64,000 bases of DNA from Annona cherimola. Its lineage: Eukaryota; Streptophyta; Magnoliopsida; Magnoliales; Annonaceae. The stretch spans positions 53,448,008-53,512,007 of the forward strand of contig CM059973.1 in NCBI GenBank assembly GCA_030490835.1, written 5' to 3'. The notes beneath the pieces are model-generated. The model was not told the origin of the DNA. It worked only from the letters and a program-made list of their open reading frames with translations, and searched no databases. How positions within the stretch are numbered: the first letter of the stretch is position 1; each line of letters starts with the position of its first letter. Shown here piece by piece: positions 25,426 to 36,366 of this stretch. The translations under genes and the position numbers were made by a program.

Positions 25426-25875
25426 TTCATAATCCCCATCTTGGGGCTTGTTTATAACAAACACGACATATAAAATACATAATCGTTTTCTTAAAAATAT
25501 TTGCATAGAAAATATTTCCTTTCATCCTTGTTATTTACACTTTTGTATAAAACACCCTGCTTTTAGGGTAACTTTTCGTAAAATGCTTTTATGTCCCAAT
25601 CTTTGGACTTTTCAAAAGCAAAACATATGCAAATATATTTTTTCCCATCCAGTAGTGACACTTAGCAAGTGATCATTCTACCTTTTGGAAGGGAATCCAT
25701 CCTTAACAGCACGCTAACCAGGCGGCTGTTCTTTCATCTTCTCCCATCTCAGGGAGGGCGCCGCTAGCCTCCTGCCATCCCTTAGCGTCTTGGCCATATG
25801 TAGTGTAGGCCCTGGTCCATCTCCGACCGTACTCTACAACTGACCTATTCCTTGTATTGGTGCACCATACATCAT

Positions 25876-25985
25876 TATCACAGACCGCAGCCTGTGTCCT
25901 TTTAAACCATCTTGAAAAAGCGAGATCACAGACTGCAGTCTGTATCTATTCTTGAAAACATTACAGACCGCAGTCCGTGTCAACT
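25876..25985. repeat. Three CAGACCG-type palindromes in LTR B
   Basis: The sequence has CACAGACCGCAGCCTGTG, a perfect 16-bp palindrome ACAGACTGCAGTCTGT (25928-25943), and ACAGACCGCAGTCCGTGT. Related CAGACCGTGCC and CCGTAGACTGTGCC motifs occur in LTR A near 21915 and 21983. Confidence 0.75.
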
Positions 25986-28900
25986 TGTAAAGCGAGCGCA
26001 CCCACTTTAAACAAGTTGTCATTTGAAATCTAGTTTTCGGATGACCTTCCTTAAATTCATTGAGAAACATTTTAAGTAAAATATTTTGATAAACATTTGA
26101 AATATTTGAGAAACAATACGTCTTAAAACCCTTACAATAAAAGAACTTCAAAACTTTCGGATTTTCAAAAATAAACCGTGTATTTTCCTAGCATTTTCTT
26201 GGTTTCCATTTCAAGGCCTTTTGTCCACAAAAGTTATGCAATTGTGCTTTCCCCTTCTCATCCACCCCAAAGTCAAATTCTTGTCCACATATTTATCTTA
26301 TCATTTTCATATAAAAGGGACTTGCGTAGTCTTTTTGCATGCCATTTTAGCAACCTGAAATGAAACCATTTTATGAAATCAACATATTGGGTTGGTCATC
26401 CTTAAATCCCATTTTAACAATATCCGTATAAATATTTTTAAAGATATTTTCAACATATTTTCTTATCTAAAGAAAATCAAAACTTTTCGTATATCATTTC
26501 AAAACATATGGACTATGTCCAAATCATCAATTATATTTAAATATCATGACATAGAAAAATGATTGGTTTTTCCATAAATCAAATCCCTTTTTCTTTTTCT
26601 TTCATAAACATAATTGTTTATGACAAAGTATTATAAGAGTAAACTCAAAACTTATTTACAAATGTTGCTTAGTGAAAAAGGGCAAAATTCCCTTTTTCTT
26701 ATAAAATCCTTTTTAAACAACATTACAAAGAACTTGCTTGCTTGAAAATAAATTCTTAAAACCATCAGCATAAAACATGAAATCCTTTGAAAATATCATC
26801 ATGAAGAACTTGCTTTCTTATAAGCAAATTCCTAAATCCATTAACATAAAACATTCCCAATCTTTGGTAACACTTGTGATAAAATCTTTATCTTAAAAAG
26901 TGTTGCTTACTTTCCATGAAGCAAATCTTGAGACTTTTCATTAAAGTCATTCTTTTTTCAAAATTTGCGACTTTTCATTGAAGCCGTCATTTTCAAAATT
27001 TGTGCATGCCCATTCGTCAAAACATAATCATAAAAATTTTCAATCTCATCAACACATAGAAAGAAAACAGTATTTTGAAAAGTTCTCTTGCTTACCTGAG
27101 ATAACCTTAATCTCTTTCTTCAATTCTTTTCCTCGCCTTTGCCTAGATAAATGAAAATAACATTTCATTTATTCACATCAATATTTAAATGCTTATAACT
27201 CTTAGGATTTTCCAACCTACATAAATCCATTTGGATTTACCTTATACTAGCTTAACCCTCTTGTCTTTCAAGTTGGGTGTTCATACATATCAACATAGCC
27301 TATATATCACATTATCCATTCATTCATTTTTAATACCCTTATGTGGGGTAAACTTTCATACATATTGCAACCCTTCATTAAATCATTATTTGGAGGTTTA
27401 TTACATCTATTTATCATTTCTAACATACTTTTCACTTTTCATACATCGGTGCTCATTTTAAGCACTTAGTTGATAACTTAGGCATCATATATTAATATCA
27501 AAATTTGAGATTATAATTAATTACCAAAAAAGTACCCTAATCATGTATTCTTTCACATTTTCATGCATTTTTTCATTTTAAGAATTCACATAAGTTATTA
27601 ATCACTTGTCCATGTTTAGCCTTTCACATACACTCAACTTTCGACGCATAACTTATGTGTTTTTTAAAATCTTTTAACACAGCAACTTGTTTATTATTTC
27701 AGCATGATTAAACTCCTTAATCAACATATAATTTAGGGTTTAATTTTGGAATTTTAATCCATTCATCATAGGGTTCCAAAATAGCAACTTTGGGACCAAT
27801 TTTTCATCCTTTCAACGCCTCTTTTGACACTTAAATCAAAATAGTTTTCTAATCCATGAATTCCAGCAAATAATTATGCTTTTATTAACCCAAATTTATG
27901 GTATTATCACATATTTAAAATTCATAATTAATTTTTTCCCAAAACAACAACTTCCATACACGTTTTGGGTATCCATTTGACCCGTTTTGACATGTCCAAA
28001 CATATGTCCATAAAATCAGATATTTGGCTAATCTTTTCAAACCCTTCTGGATACTCAAAGTCCTTAAACATGGGGTATTTTACCCTCTTGATCATCCATA
28101 AATCATTTGGGCTAATTCATGTATCATTTTTAACATAGAAACATGGAAATCAGGTCATATGTGTAACTCTAATTCTTATCATTTCTAAAATTCATAACTT
28201 ATGCCCAAGTCAACATATATAATTCATCTAATTATGAATCATGATGTAATCATAATAACACATCAAAACAACAATATCATATGGGGATTTAAGGAAATTT
28301 TAGCTAGGTTAATCAACCCATATTCAACCCTAATCTCCATTTTCATCCTCTTGAACCATTGATTTCATTCTTTTCATTCAAACCTTATTCAATACCCTAA
28401 TCAAGGGCATCATGAATCATCCTTTAAGGGTTCATTATGAATCAAATTCATGACCCATAAGTTGAGGTGAAAAACTTAGGATTAAAGAACTCAAATCATG
28501 AAGTATACTTAAATGAATTGGATCCAACTTGAACTCAACTTTCCTAGCTTGAATTTCTCTTCTTTTTTTCCCTTTTTCTTTCTCTTTTTCTCCTCTTTTT
28601 CTTGCCCTCATACTACTGGAATGGGGATGTGCACACTGCTGCCTTGCTTGGAGTTTCCCCTCTTGACTTTTCTCTCTCTAACCTCTTTACACATATGGAC
28701 GTGCACCTTATGTATAAGCTAGATTTTTTCCAGCTTTGTGGCCCCACTTGCCATGGAAAAATATGCTGCAATTAAATTATCAAATTATCTTTGAAAAATT
28801 CATCAAAAATCCATGCATTGAAGTCCATGTTGCTGTCCACAATTCGAACGTCCACTCTCAGCAGCCTTTGTGCAAATTTTTACACCTAACTTAAATTTAA

Positions 28901-30190
28901 TTTATGGGTATTTAATTATCCTAGCTAATAACTTACTTAGAGGTCCATTTAGCTTATTTAAAAAATCACAAAAAATCAAATAACAGCCTTGGACGTCCAC
29001 ATCTTCCTTGCTCCACTTGCTGTCCACTTGATGATTATGTCCCATATGGCTGCCCCTTTTGCAATTTTTTCACAAAATTACAGCTTTATTTAATGGATAC
29101 TTAATTACTCTAACTAGGAGCTCATTTAGAGGTCCATTTAGCATTTAAAGAAATCATAAAAAATTCCAAACAACAGCTTGAACGTGCACCTCTCCTAGCT
29201 TCCTTATTGCTGTCCACATGGAGATGTCCACTTATCATTGACCTTATGACATTTTCTTGCCACAAAAATAAACCAAAATCACGTCCATATCTCACCCTAG
29301 CTACCTAGGTCAGTTAATTGCATATTTTAGCATTTTTTAAAAATCGAAAAATCAACTCAAAGCCTCCTTGAACGTCCATGTGTGGCCACCTACTTCAAGC
29401 TCCTTTGAGCTAGCCATTTAGCCATTAATTCATCTCATTAATTACTTGATATTTTAATGAATTTTGTCATTTTAATTAATTCACAAAATCCACTTGTAAT
29501 TACCTCCTTTTGAAACCTCATTTATGCAATTAATTATTTAATTAATTACTTTAACTTTAATATAAATGAAAGCTACTTTATGGTGCACAAAAGTCAATGG
29601 TGCACACCCCTCTTTCGTGTAAGAATGATCCCATCATACTTACCTTAATCCAATCCTTTCATAGCATTGATCTCATAATTTTAACCGTTCAATTCAAAGT
29701 TCGTCTAAATCCGACTTTTCTATCTCAAGTTATGATCATTTGAAATCATCTGTGGATTTTGGATGGTAATGATCAATTTTCATCCTAATTCCATCAAAAT
29801 TTTCATAATCTAACCTTTTCATTAGATTAAGAACGAAATTATGTTTTTACCTTTCAATTTTCATCTTAATCCGCCTTACAGGCGTCAAGTTATGAATTTT
29901 CCAGCATTTGCCTCCTTAAATCCAAAATTATCAACATAATCTCCATTAGTTAAACCATAATATATGAGGTAATTATCCTCAATATATTCGCATTCCCTAA
30001 TCCTCATTAGGTTTCTTTAATCACATTGACCTATATTGGCTTATAATGATCATTCATAACCATTTGCCCTAATTGCAATAAATCATCAAAATTGCAAAGG
30101 AAATCATTCATAATTCATCTAAATCATACATGATCCATATTTATATGCCAAATGCATATATATAAGTCTTACTTGGGTCTGGGTATCACA

Positions 30191-30206
30191 ATCCTCTCCC
30201 CTTATA
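30191..30206 (-). other. Polypurine tract of element B
   Basis: The minus strand reads TTATAAGGGGAGAGGAT immediately before the LTR start TGTGATACCC. The preceding minus-strand sequence reads FRDKTCYKG, similar to the FxDKxxxxGG pol end seen before gypsy PPTs. It primes plus-strand cDNA. Confidence 0.75.
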
Positions 30207-30675
30207 ACAGGTTTTGTCCCGAAACCTATTTTATTTCATATACCGGGGAAAGGCTCACATGAATTTGTTAACTTGTCATTTTTTTTCCAATACTTCAATG
30301 GTTCACTACGCTTCCACTGCGCTACTCTGTCTTAGTGGCACTTTTAGCCTTGGTCCAATAGACCTATCACTTATCTCTACTGTTTCCTGTTCCCATATGG
30401 ATTTCTTATTGCTATTCTTCTTTTCTTTATGTCATTCATCTCTTATTCTTATGGTAGACATACTATTATTCTTATACATAGAGAAATTATAAAATTTCTC
30501 GTCTCATCATAGGGTAAGATCTAGGCTACCCATTCTTTCATACAAAATAGAAATCCTATAGCAATCATTTTCCTTTCTTACACATACTATTCATATAACA
30601 TAATACATTTATTTCTATAGCAAAGAGCAAAAGATGCTTTCACGTAAATTTCATACATGTCTTAGCGAAAGACAC
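30207..30675 (-). pseudogene. Element B pol-end remnant
   Basis: Minus-strand translation shows an FRDKTCYKG-like end just before the PPT but nothing else recognisable as integrase or RT. The solo LTR D insertion follows at 30676. Confidence 0.35.
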
Positions 30676-33179
30676 TGATGCGTACCAAGTGCTTGTCATT
30701 AAAAGCATTATGATCACCAGTTTAATTAAAATTTACCGAAACACATTAAAGCTACCACTATGCGGGCGATAGTGTAGAATAATGGTGAGTCAGGTTGAAT
30801 CCACAGAGAGGTTATATAATTCTGAATTATTTTAAGCAGAAATGAAAGAGAAAAGTGAGAGAGGGTATAGAGAAGAGAGAGAAAGGAGAGGAGAAATTGC
30901 AATTAACTAAAATTAAATCTAAACTAGGAAAGCAATTAAAAGATTACAGAAGTAAAATTTGATCTACGAAAACAGGAATGAAAATTGCATTAAACTTAAT
31001 TTGAAAATTACAAAGCATAAAGCAGTAAATCTACTCTAAACATTGTAAATCTAAAATTAACAACTATAAAGCATTAAAGAAAAACTACAATTAAAAAAAA
31101 ATTTATTTATCCCAAATTTTGCTCGAAGACCACTCTTTGAGGAGTAATCGAAGCCCTTGGAGCTTACCCACTATGCATGTGTGGGATGGAAGACCCTCCT
31201 TTTGTAGATGTGTGAGAGACCCTATGACCCACGTTGAATCCGATGTGGGATTTATGCTTTGCCAAGCACCAAGCAGCTGCCCTTTGCCATTTACCGTAGC
31301 TTCCTTCTCACGTTGTCTGCCCAAATTGAGAAACAAGACCGACAAAGCTGCCCAAAATTGCATCCATCTTCCTTCATATATTCGGTAATAGCAATTCCAT
31401 TCCAAGCTTCACCGACCCAACAACAGGAGAACCCAGCACCGATCACATCTTCAAGCCGTTGGCTACTCAAATCACTGGCCAGGCAACACCGCTGCTGATT
31501 TATTGACTCCTTGGCCGGAGAGGATGCTACCTGATTTAATGGGTCTGTTCATTGTCATGGCTAGCTGCAGCTTTTGGATTTGGAACGGGCTAAGCAGGGG
31601 TGTTGATTGGTGTGGGTGGACTGCTGATATGGCGGAGCTGGCAGCTGATTGGGGATGGGTTTTCTTCCTGTCGAAAACAGAGGAGGGTCAAAATTTTGGG
31701 CAGATGGAAATTGGGTTTTTACGGACTGCCGGCTTCAACAAAGTTACCACTCGAAGGGCTGTCGATTCCTTTAATGGAGATTGCTGCAATTTTTTCTATG
31801 ACCAAATAAAAGGGGCCAGCCTTATGCTGCTGTCGGCTTGGTGATGGAAGGGGGTTCAAACAATGGTGACTTGGGGGGTTTGCTGCTGGTAATAGGGAAA
31901 ATGGATGATACACGCCATCATGCTGAAAATGACTTCTTCATTTGGCTCTCCGATTGAAAGTTTGTGATTGGAATCTGGTGTTCGATTTCAATGGCTGAAT
32001 GTAGAGGATTTGAAATGGGGGCTGTGCAGAGGGCTGGACACCATGGTTGCCGAAATTAAAGCTTCGATTCAATTATAGGTTGCAATTTCTGTTGTCAAAT
32101 TTAAAAAAATGGGTTGCTGTCAAATTGGAGGCACCGTCCTGCTGATGTAGTTGAAAAAGGGAGGTAGCAATCCGTTTGGAAATTGCTGGATTGATTCATG
32201 TCAATCAACGGATAGTGGCTTGGAGCAGTGAGCAAATGGTTAATTAGTCAGCTCGCTGGTCGGTGTTGCCTGAAACGAATGGGAAGATGGTTGTAACCCC
32301 AATTTTGCACCAGGTTTTGATGCCACAGATGATGGGTGCTTCCGATTGCTGTTACAATGTTGTTGAATAGGTGCTGATATCTAGATTTGAAGAAGATTGG
32401 CGCGGCAGGCGGTTGCGACTAGTGTGTGGGAAAAAAATGATGCTGTGGATGGAGACGATGGTCTGTGCTCGATGCTTTCCGGTGGGTGTTAATGGCTACC
32501 TGGAATTTTCATTGTCGATTGGAGAAGGGTTGAAATTGATTTGGGCGTTCAGTAAATGGGTAACATTGCAAGGGTCTTGTGTTTGGTGAAGAGAACTGGA
32601 GCTGCTGTCGTTTGGTCTCGGCGCTGCAAATTCTGATTTTCATGGCTGCTGTGAGGTTTGAGGGTGATGGAGTACCAGACCGGTGCTCCGGTGGTACACA
32701 CGAGACTATGCTCTGGCGGCCATTGTTGAACAATCTGCACCTTTAAAATCATGTTACATTATTGCCAAAATTATGTTATAAACGTAACAAATCAAGTAAA
32801 GCCCACGAGTTACAATCGTGTAATTTTATTTCTAAATTGATATGACATTAAAGCACGATAACCCATTTTGTATTCCATATATTTATAATCATATATTTAT
32901 ATGGTTATGACTTACCCAATTAAATTATATTCATATACTAATGCATATTTCAAAGTTAATTTTTAGCCTATTTAATCTCTCTTATCACGTGTAATTATCT
33001 TCATAATTTTATATTTTCAAAAAAATATTGCAAAATGACTCGTTTTATAGCAAAATTAAAGATTTTATGAAAAATATAATTTTCACGAAATTTCACTTAA
33101 AACGTGTACTTAATTAACATTTTAATATTTAACGGTGTGAATTTTATATGAAATTAAATAAAAATTTTGAGAATTATCA
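30676..33179. mobile_element. Solo LTR D, probably Tat/Ogre-type gypsy
   Basis: It starts TGATGCGTACCAAG and ends GAATTATCA, flanked by GACAC (30671-30675) and AACAC (33180-33184), a TSD with one mismatch. Near the start, GGTTGAATCCACAGAGAGG resembles the GTCCCACAGAGA signature common in Tat-clade plant LTRs. The middle (31.1-32.75 kb) is unusually GC-balanced for this window, which creates several meaningless ORFs. No PBS, PPT or protein domain is present. It lies between the gag relic and pol end of element B. The end assignment is moderately supported. Confidence 0.55.
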
Positions 33180-33184
33180 AACAC

Positions 33185-34528
33185 TTTTGCTAACCTATCT
33201 ATTCCTTCTTACTTTATAATGTCTACAACTAGATTATACCAGCGTAGACTACCTAATAGGTGTACCGGTATTAAACCAATCTAAAATATTTTCTTCCTTG
33301 TCTCCCTTTCCAGTTTCCATAAACTAGTAAGGGTCTTTATCAATTTTTTTTTTCTAATCTCGTTTCTTATGAACATCATAGAGGGAGAATTTCTCTCGTA
33401 CCTATCTTCTGACCACATCGGAATTGAAGAAAATTTCGGCAATCATTCTTGCCTTCATTTTTCTTCATCTATCTACCATCATAGCAAGGGATACATGATA
33501 CCAAGCTTTGTGGTATCATATGTGTAATCTTATTTTCTTTCTATATATGCTGACTAGACACGTTTTGCTACACCTTTCTACAATAATTTGCAGAGATTTT
33601 CTATCAACCGGTAGCTGTAATTAGCTTTGGTTGAGCTAGCCTTTCCTACTTCTTTCTTTTCCTACACCAAGTTCCTTAGTCTTTAGGGTCAAGTTGTCCT
33701 TGCCCTGATTGTACATGTTCACTATCCTGGTATCCTATTGGAAAATATTTCTTAAAAAGTTCACCAGATTACCTTCTTTGATTATGGCATAATACCCATT
33801 AGGGTTTCCTATCACTTATAAGCATTGCCAATTAATGCTTGGGTAACACATAAAACTATTTGTACAAACTTTAAATAAGTCCTTGATTTCAATCATCCAC
33901 TGCTCAGCCTGAATAGAATCTGATTCATCTGAGAACTTAGGTGGATACTGAGCTAGAAAGGCATTAATAACCTTTCCATTCGTTTCTATCTTACTATTAT
34001 CAACCCTTGACTCAAGGTTTATATTTACCCGTCATTGACGAGCCCTTGGTCTTACTTGTTCTCTTTACCCTGGTCGGTTAGATTTATTACTGACTTCTCC
34101 TATTCCTTGTTAACTCATATCTGCAACTGTCTTTTCCTTGTTCAAAAGCTAAGGTGATAGGCATGTTATGGAAAGCAACATGTAAAATTATATTAATATG
34201 ATCGTATCTTACCATAGAATCATTCACTTAGTCAATTATATGATCTAGAAAGATCAATGACCTTTCCTTTTTCATATACACTTAACATTTGAATAAAATC
34301 AAATGCACTTATATTTTCATAACATCAAACGTCATACATTTATTTAGGAATCAAAAGGAAACTCCTTTTTTCCTACTTTTCTCATTTCTATCTTTGCCTT
34401 TCATAGTGTAAGGTTGCTTTTCTTTACACATTTAGATTATATTTGCATAATCTGTCATTTTATCATAAACATAGACTCTAAACCAATAATCACTTAGAAA
34501 GTTGGCGCCTTGGTTCCTCTCATATGTC
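33185..34528 (-). pseudogene. Element B gag relic
   Basis: On the minus strand, about 33965-33875, AFLAQYPPKFSDES then AEQWMIEIKDLFK reads in one frame and matches the gypsy gag motif PPxFxG..P..AExWxxxIEKxF. Element C has the related PPKFAGSSDP..WVQEIEKLF. Elsewhere the frame is broken. Zinc knuckle, protease and RT were not found, so the pol part was deleted. Confidence 0.6.
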
Positions 34529-34533
34529 GCCAT
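34529..34533. repeat. 5-bp TSD of Sirevirus array, left copy
   Basis: GCCAT here and at 53772-53776, directly outside the outermost LTR ends. No such duplication flanks the middle LTR. Confidence 0.95.
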
Positions 34534-35260
34534 TGTTGGTCCCGAGTTAGTGGCAAAACCCAAGAGGGGAGGGGTGAATTGGGTTCTTTTAAAAAATCTT
34601 TGGTAAATAAAGACTTAACCCTTTGAGTAATTAATCCCCTTTTGAAAAGAGCTAGAGAGCAATAAAGATAAAGCAGTAAAAGAGATATAACACAAGATTT
34701 ATAGTGGTTCGGGCAAACCTTCCCTACTCCACTCTTCCAAGCTCACACTCTGTTGTGACTTGGGTTCCACTATGTATTCCACGAATACACTTAGAGTCAC
34801 CGCTCTCTTCTAGATTTCAGCTCTAGGGGGCATATACAACTAGAGCCACTTGCTCTCTTCTAGATTCTAGCTCTAGGGGGCATAAACAACTCACATGCAA
34901 AAGTAGGTGATGAGTCTCACTCCAATCACACCCTACTTTGCATATACTTGATCTTAGCTACCCAAGCTAAATCAAGATTTATACAACAAGACAATTATAT
35001 AAATGAAACTACACTTTACAGATTTGTGTAGGCAGATTTAGCTCGAGGAAGAAGTTGTAGAAGCAGCTTTGGATGAATATTGTTGAAGGCGCTAGCAACT
35101 TGAAGCTTTCTTCTTCCTTAGAATTTATACGAACCACTCAGAAATGGAGAAAAGCAAATAGGATTCCTTTCTAGATCTTCTTTTCTCTCTTTGAACTTTG
35201 TAGAGTATATAGTAGTGTCTTGTAATGTTCTTGTCTCTTTTTCACGTTCATTTGAGGGTC

Positions 35261-35268
35261 CTTTTATA
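35261..35268 (-). promoter_or_regulatory. TATA box, Sirevirus LTR 1
   Basis: Minus strand TATAAAAG in CTCTATAAAAGGACC. The start site should lie near 35235. Equivalent boxes are at 44135-44142 (LTR 2) and 53009-53016 (LTR 3), the last being the promoter for copy B and any array-length RNA. Confidence 0.75.
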
Positions 35269-35345
35269 GAGGGAAGAAAATATGAACGTTATGGAGGTGG
35301 TTGGTGCGCAATAAATGAACTACAACGTTCGAAAATTTGACCGTT

Positions 35346-35908
35346 ATACCCAAGTCGAAGATGGAGTCGACTTGGCTTGCGACTTGGCAACTCAAGTCGC
35401 ATCTGGAGTCGACTTCGTATGCGACTCCAGTTTTTCAATTTCCCAAGTCTCAGTTATAGCCGACTTGGTTTCAGACTTCGACTTAACCTGCGATTTGACT
35501 CTGGTTTGAAGTCCTTCAGGCAATCATGCTTTGAGCTTGAATGTTATATTCTCTTGAATGGCTTGAAAAGCTGCATCTTTGAAATCTGAATTCCTCAAGT
35601 CGCAGATGGAGTCGACTTGGCCTGCGACTTCACCCAAGTCGCTCATGGAGTCGACTTGGCCTGCGACTTGGGCAGCTTTGTGCCCCAAAATCAGCGCTGG
35701 ACACTATTTTGCATTTGAAGTCGATAGCGAGGTCGACTTCGTCTGCGACTTGGGAACCCAAGTCGTATGTGGAGTCGACTTGACCTGCGACTTCACTTGT
35801 GTCTTTTGAGGTTCTTTCTCAAGTCGATATTTGAGTCGACTTTGGGATCGACTTCATCCTAAGTCGAAGTCCAAGTCGACTTGAGGTTCGACTTGGCCAC
35901 CTGAGTTC
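35346..35908 (-). repeat. U3 GTCGAC palindrome array, LTR 1
   Basis: Eight GTCGAC palindromes, mostly as GGAGTCGACTT, are flanked by CAAGTCG-type half motifs on one side and TGCGACTT on the other, forming larger imperfect dyads in four groups. The array sits upstream of the TATA box and so probably holds transcription-factor sites. Identical arrays lie at 44220-44782 and 53094-53656. Confidence 0.9.
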
Positions 35909-36023
35909 TTTAAATCACTTAACAAACTCATTAGTACTCAAAATATACTCAAGTTAGTCTTTGTTGATCATCAAAACTCAGTATTTGATTAATTTGTTTT
36001 GTTTTGAAACATTGTTTCCAACA

Positions 36024-36037
36024 ATCTCCCCCTTTTT
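36024..36037 (-). other. Polypurine tract, copy A
   Basis: AAAAAGGGGGAGAT on the minus strand directly abuts the LTR start TGTTGGAAAC. It is the plus-strand primer. Confidence 0.9.
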
Positions 36038-36294
36038 GATGATTTGACAAAACTAAATTGAGTTTATACCTTTCAGTATGAATGCATTTATATACTTCTC
36101 AAAAACAGAGCATGAGTCAACAAATTTTATCCAACCATTCAAGTCTTCAACACAGATTGTAACCAATCATTCATATAAGCACATGTCAATCAAAGGTAAC
36201 ATTCATTTTATAATGTAAAGCAAATGAAATTTCCTAAGTACAAACTACCCGACCCAAAACTTACTTAAAGAAGTTCAACTCAACTCAATTTTAT

Positions 36295-36365
36295 CTAACT
36301 TCCCCTAACTTCCCTAACTCCCCCTAAGTTCCCTAACTCCCCCTAAGTTCGATCTCCCCTTTTTT
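36295..36365 (-). repeat. Multiple PPT-like tracts, copy A
   Basis: On the minus strand AGGGGAG, TTAGGGGGAGTTAGGGAA (twice) and AGGGGAAG repeat in tandem just downstream of the envelope-like ORF stop. Multiple PPTs upstream of the 3' LTR are a described Sirevirus feature. Confidence 0.8.
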
Positions 36366-36366
36366 G

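Larger units (their letters stand above)
24366..30190 (-). mobile_element. Element B 3' LTR (about 5.8 kb)
   Basis: Plus-strand ends TGTGGCGCCCCAACC and GGGTATCACA, next to a PPT on the internal side, define a 5825-bp LTR. Minus-strand order: U3 (30.19 to about 28.7 kb) with recurring CTGTCCAC/CGTCCAC motifs, a candidate TATA region near 28.7 kb followed by a purine-rich leader (28.69-28.54 kb), then a long R-U5 with a 48-bp dyad array (24.9-25.4 kb). No ORF has recognisable homology. The length is extreme but in the known range for some plant gypsy groups. Confidence 0.75.
34534..36023 (-). mobile_element. Sirevirus LTR 1 (3' LTR of copy A)
   Basis: A 1490-bp LTR with TGTTGG/CCAACA ends. 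On the minus strand U3 runs from 36023 through the GTCGAC array (35908-35346) to the TATA box (35268-35261); R-U5 follows to 34534. It adjoins the PPT at 36024-36037. Two similar blocks containing CTAGGGGGCATA (about 34805-34885) sit in R-U5. Confidence 0.95.

Noticed and set aside
31103..31844. Several overlapping ORFs of 70-113 codons on both strands
   Set aside because: They lie in the GC-balanced part of solo LTR D, overlap each other in several frames and show no protein motif; composition alone explains them.
32371..32752. ORFs of 67-74 codons on both strands
   Set aside because: Same reason: inside LTR D, no recognisable domain and mutual overlap.
35315..35809. Plus-strand ORFs rich in VDF/ESTS repeats in the LTR (also 16028-16812, 44189-44683, 53063-53557)
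   Set aside because: They are translations of the GTCGAC palindrome array, not genes.
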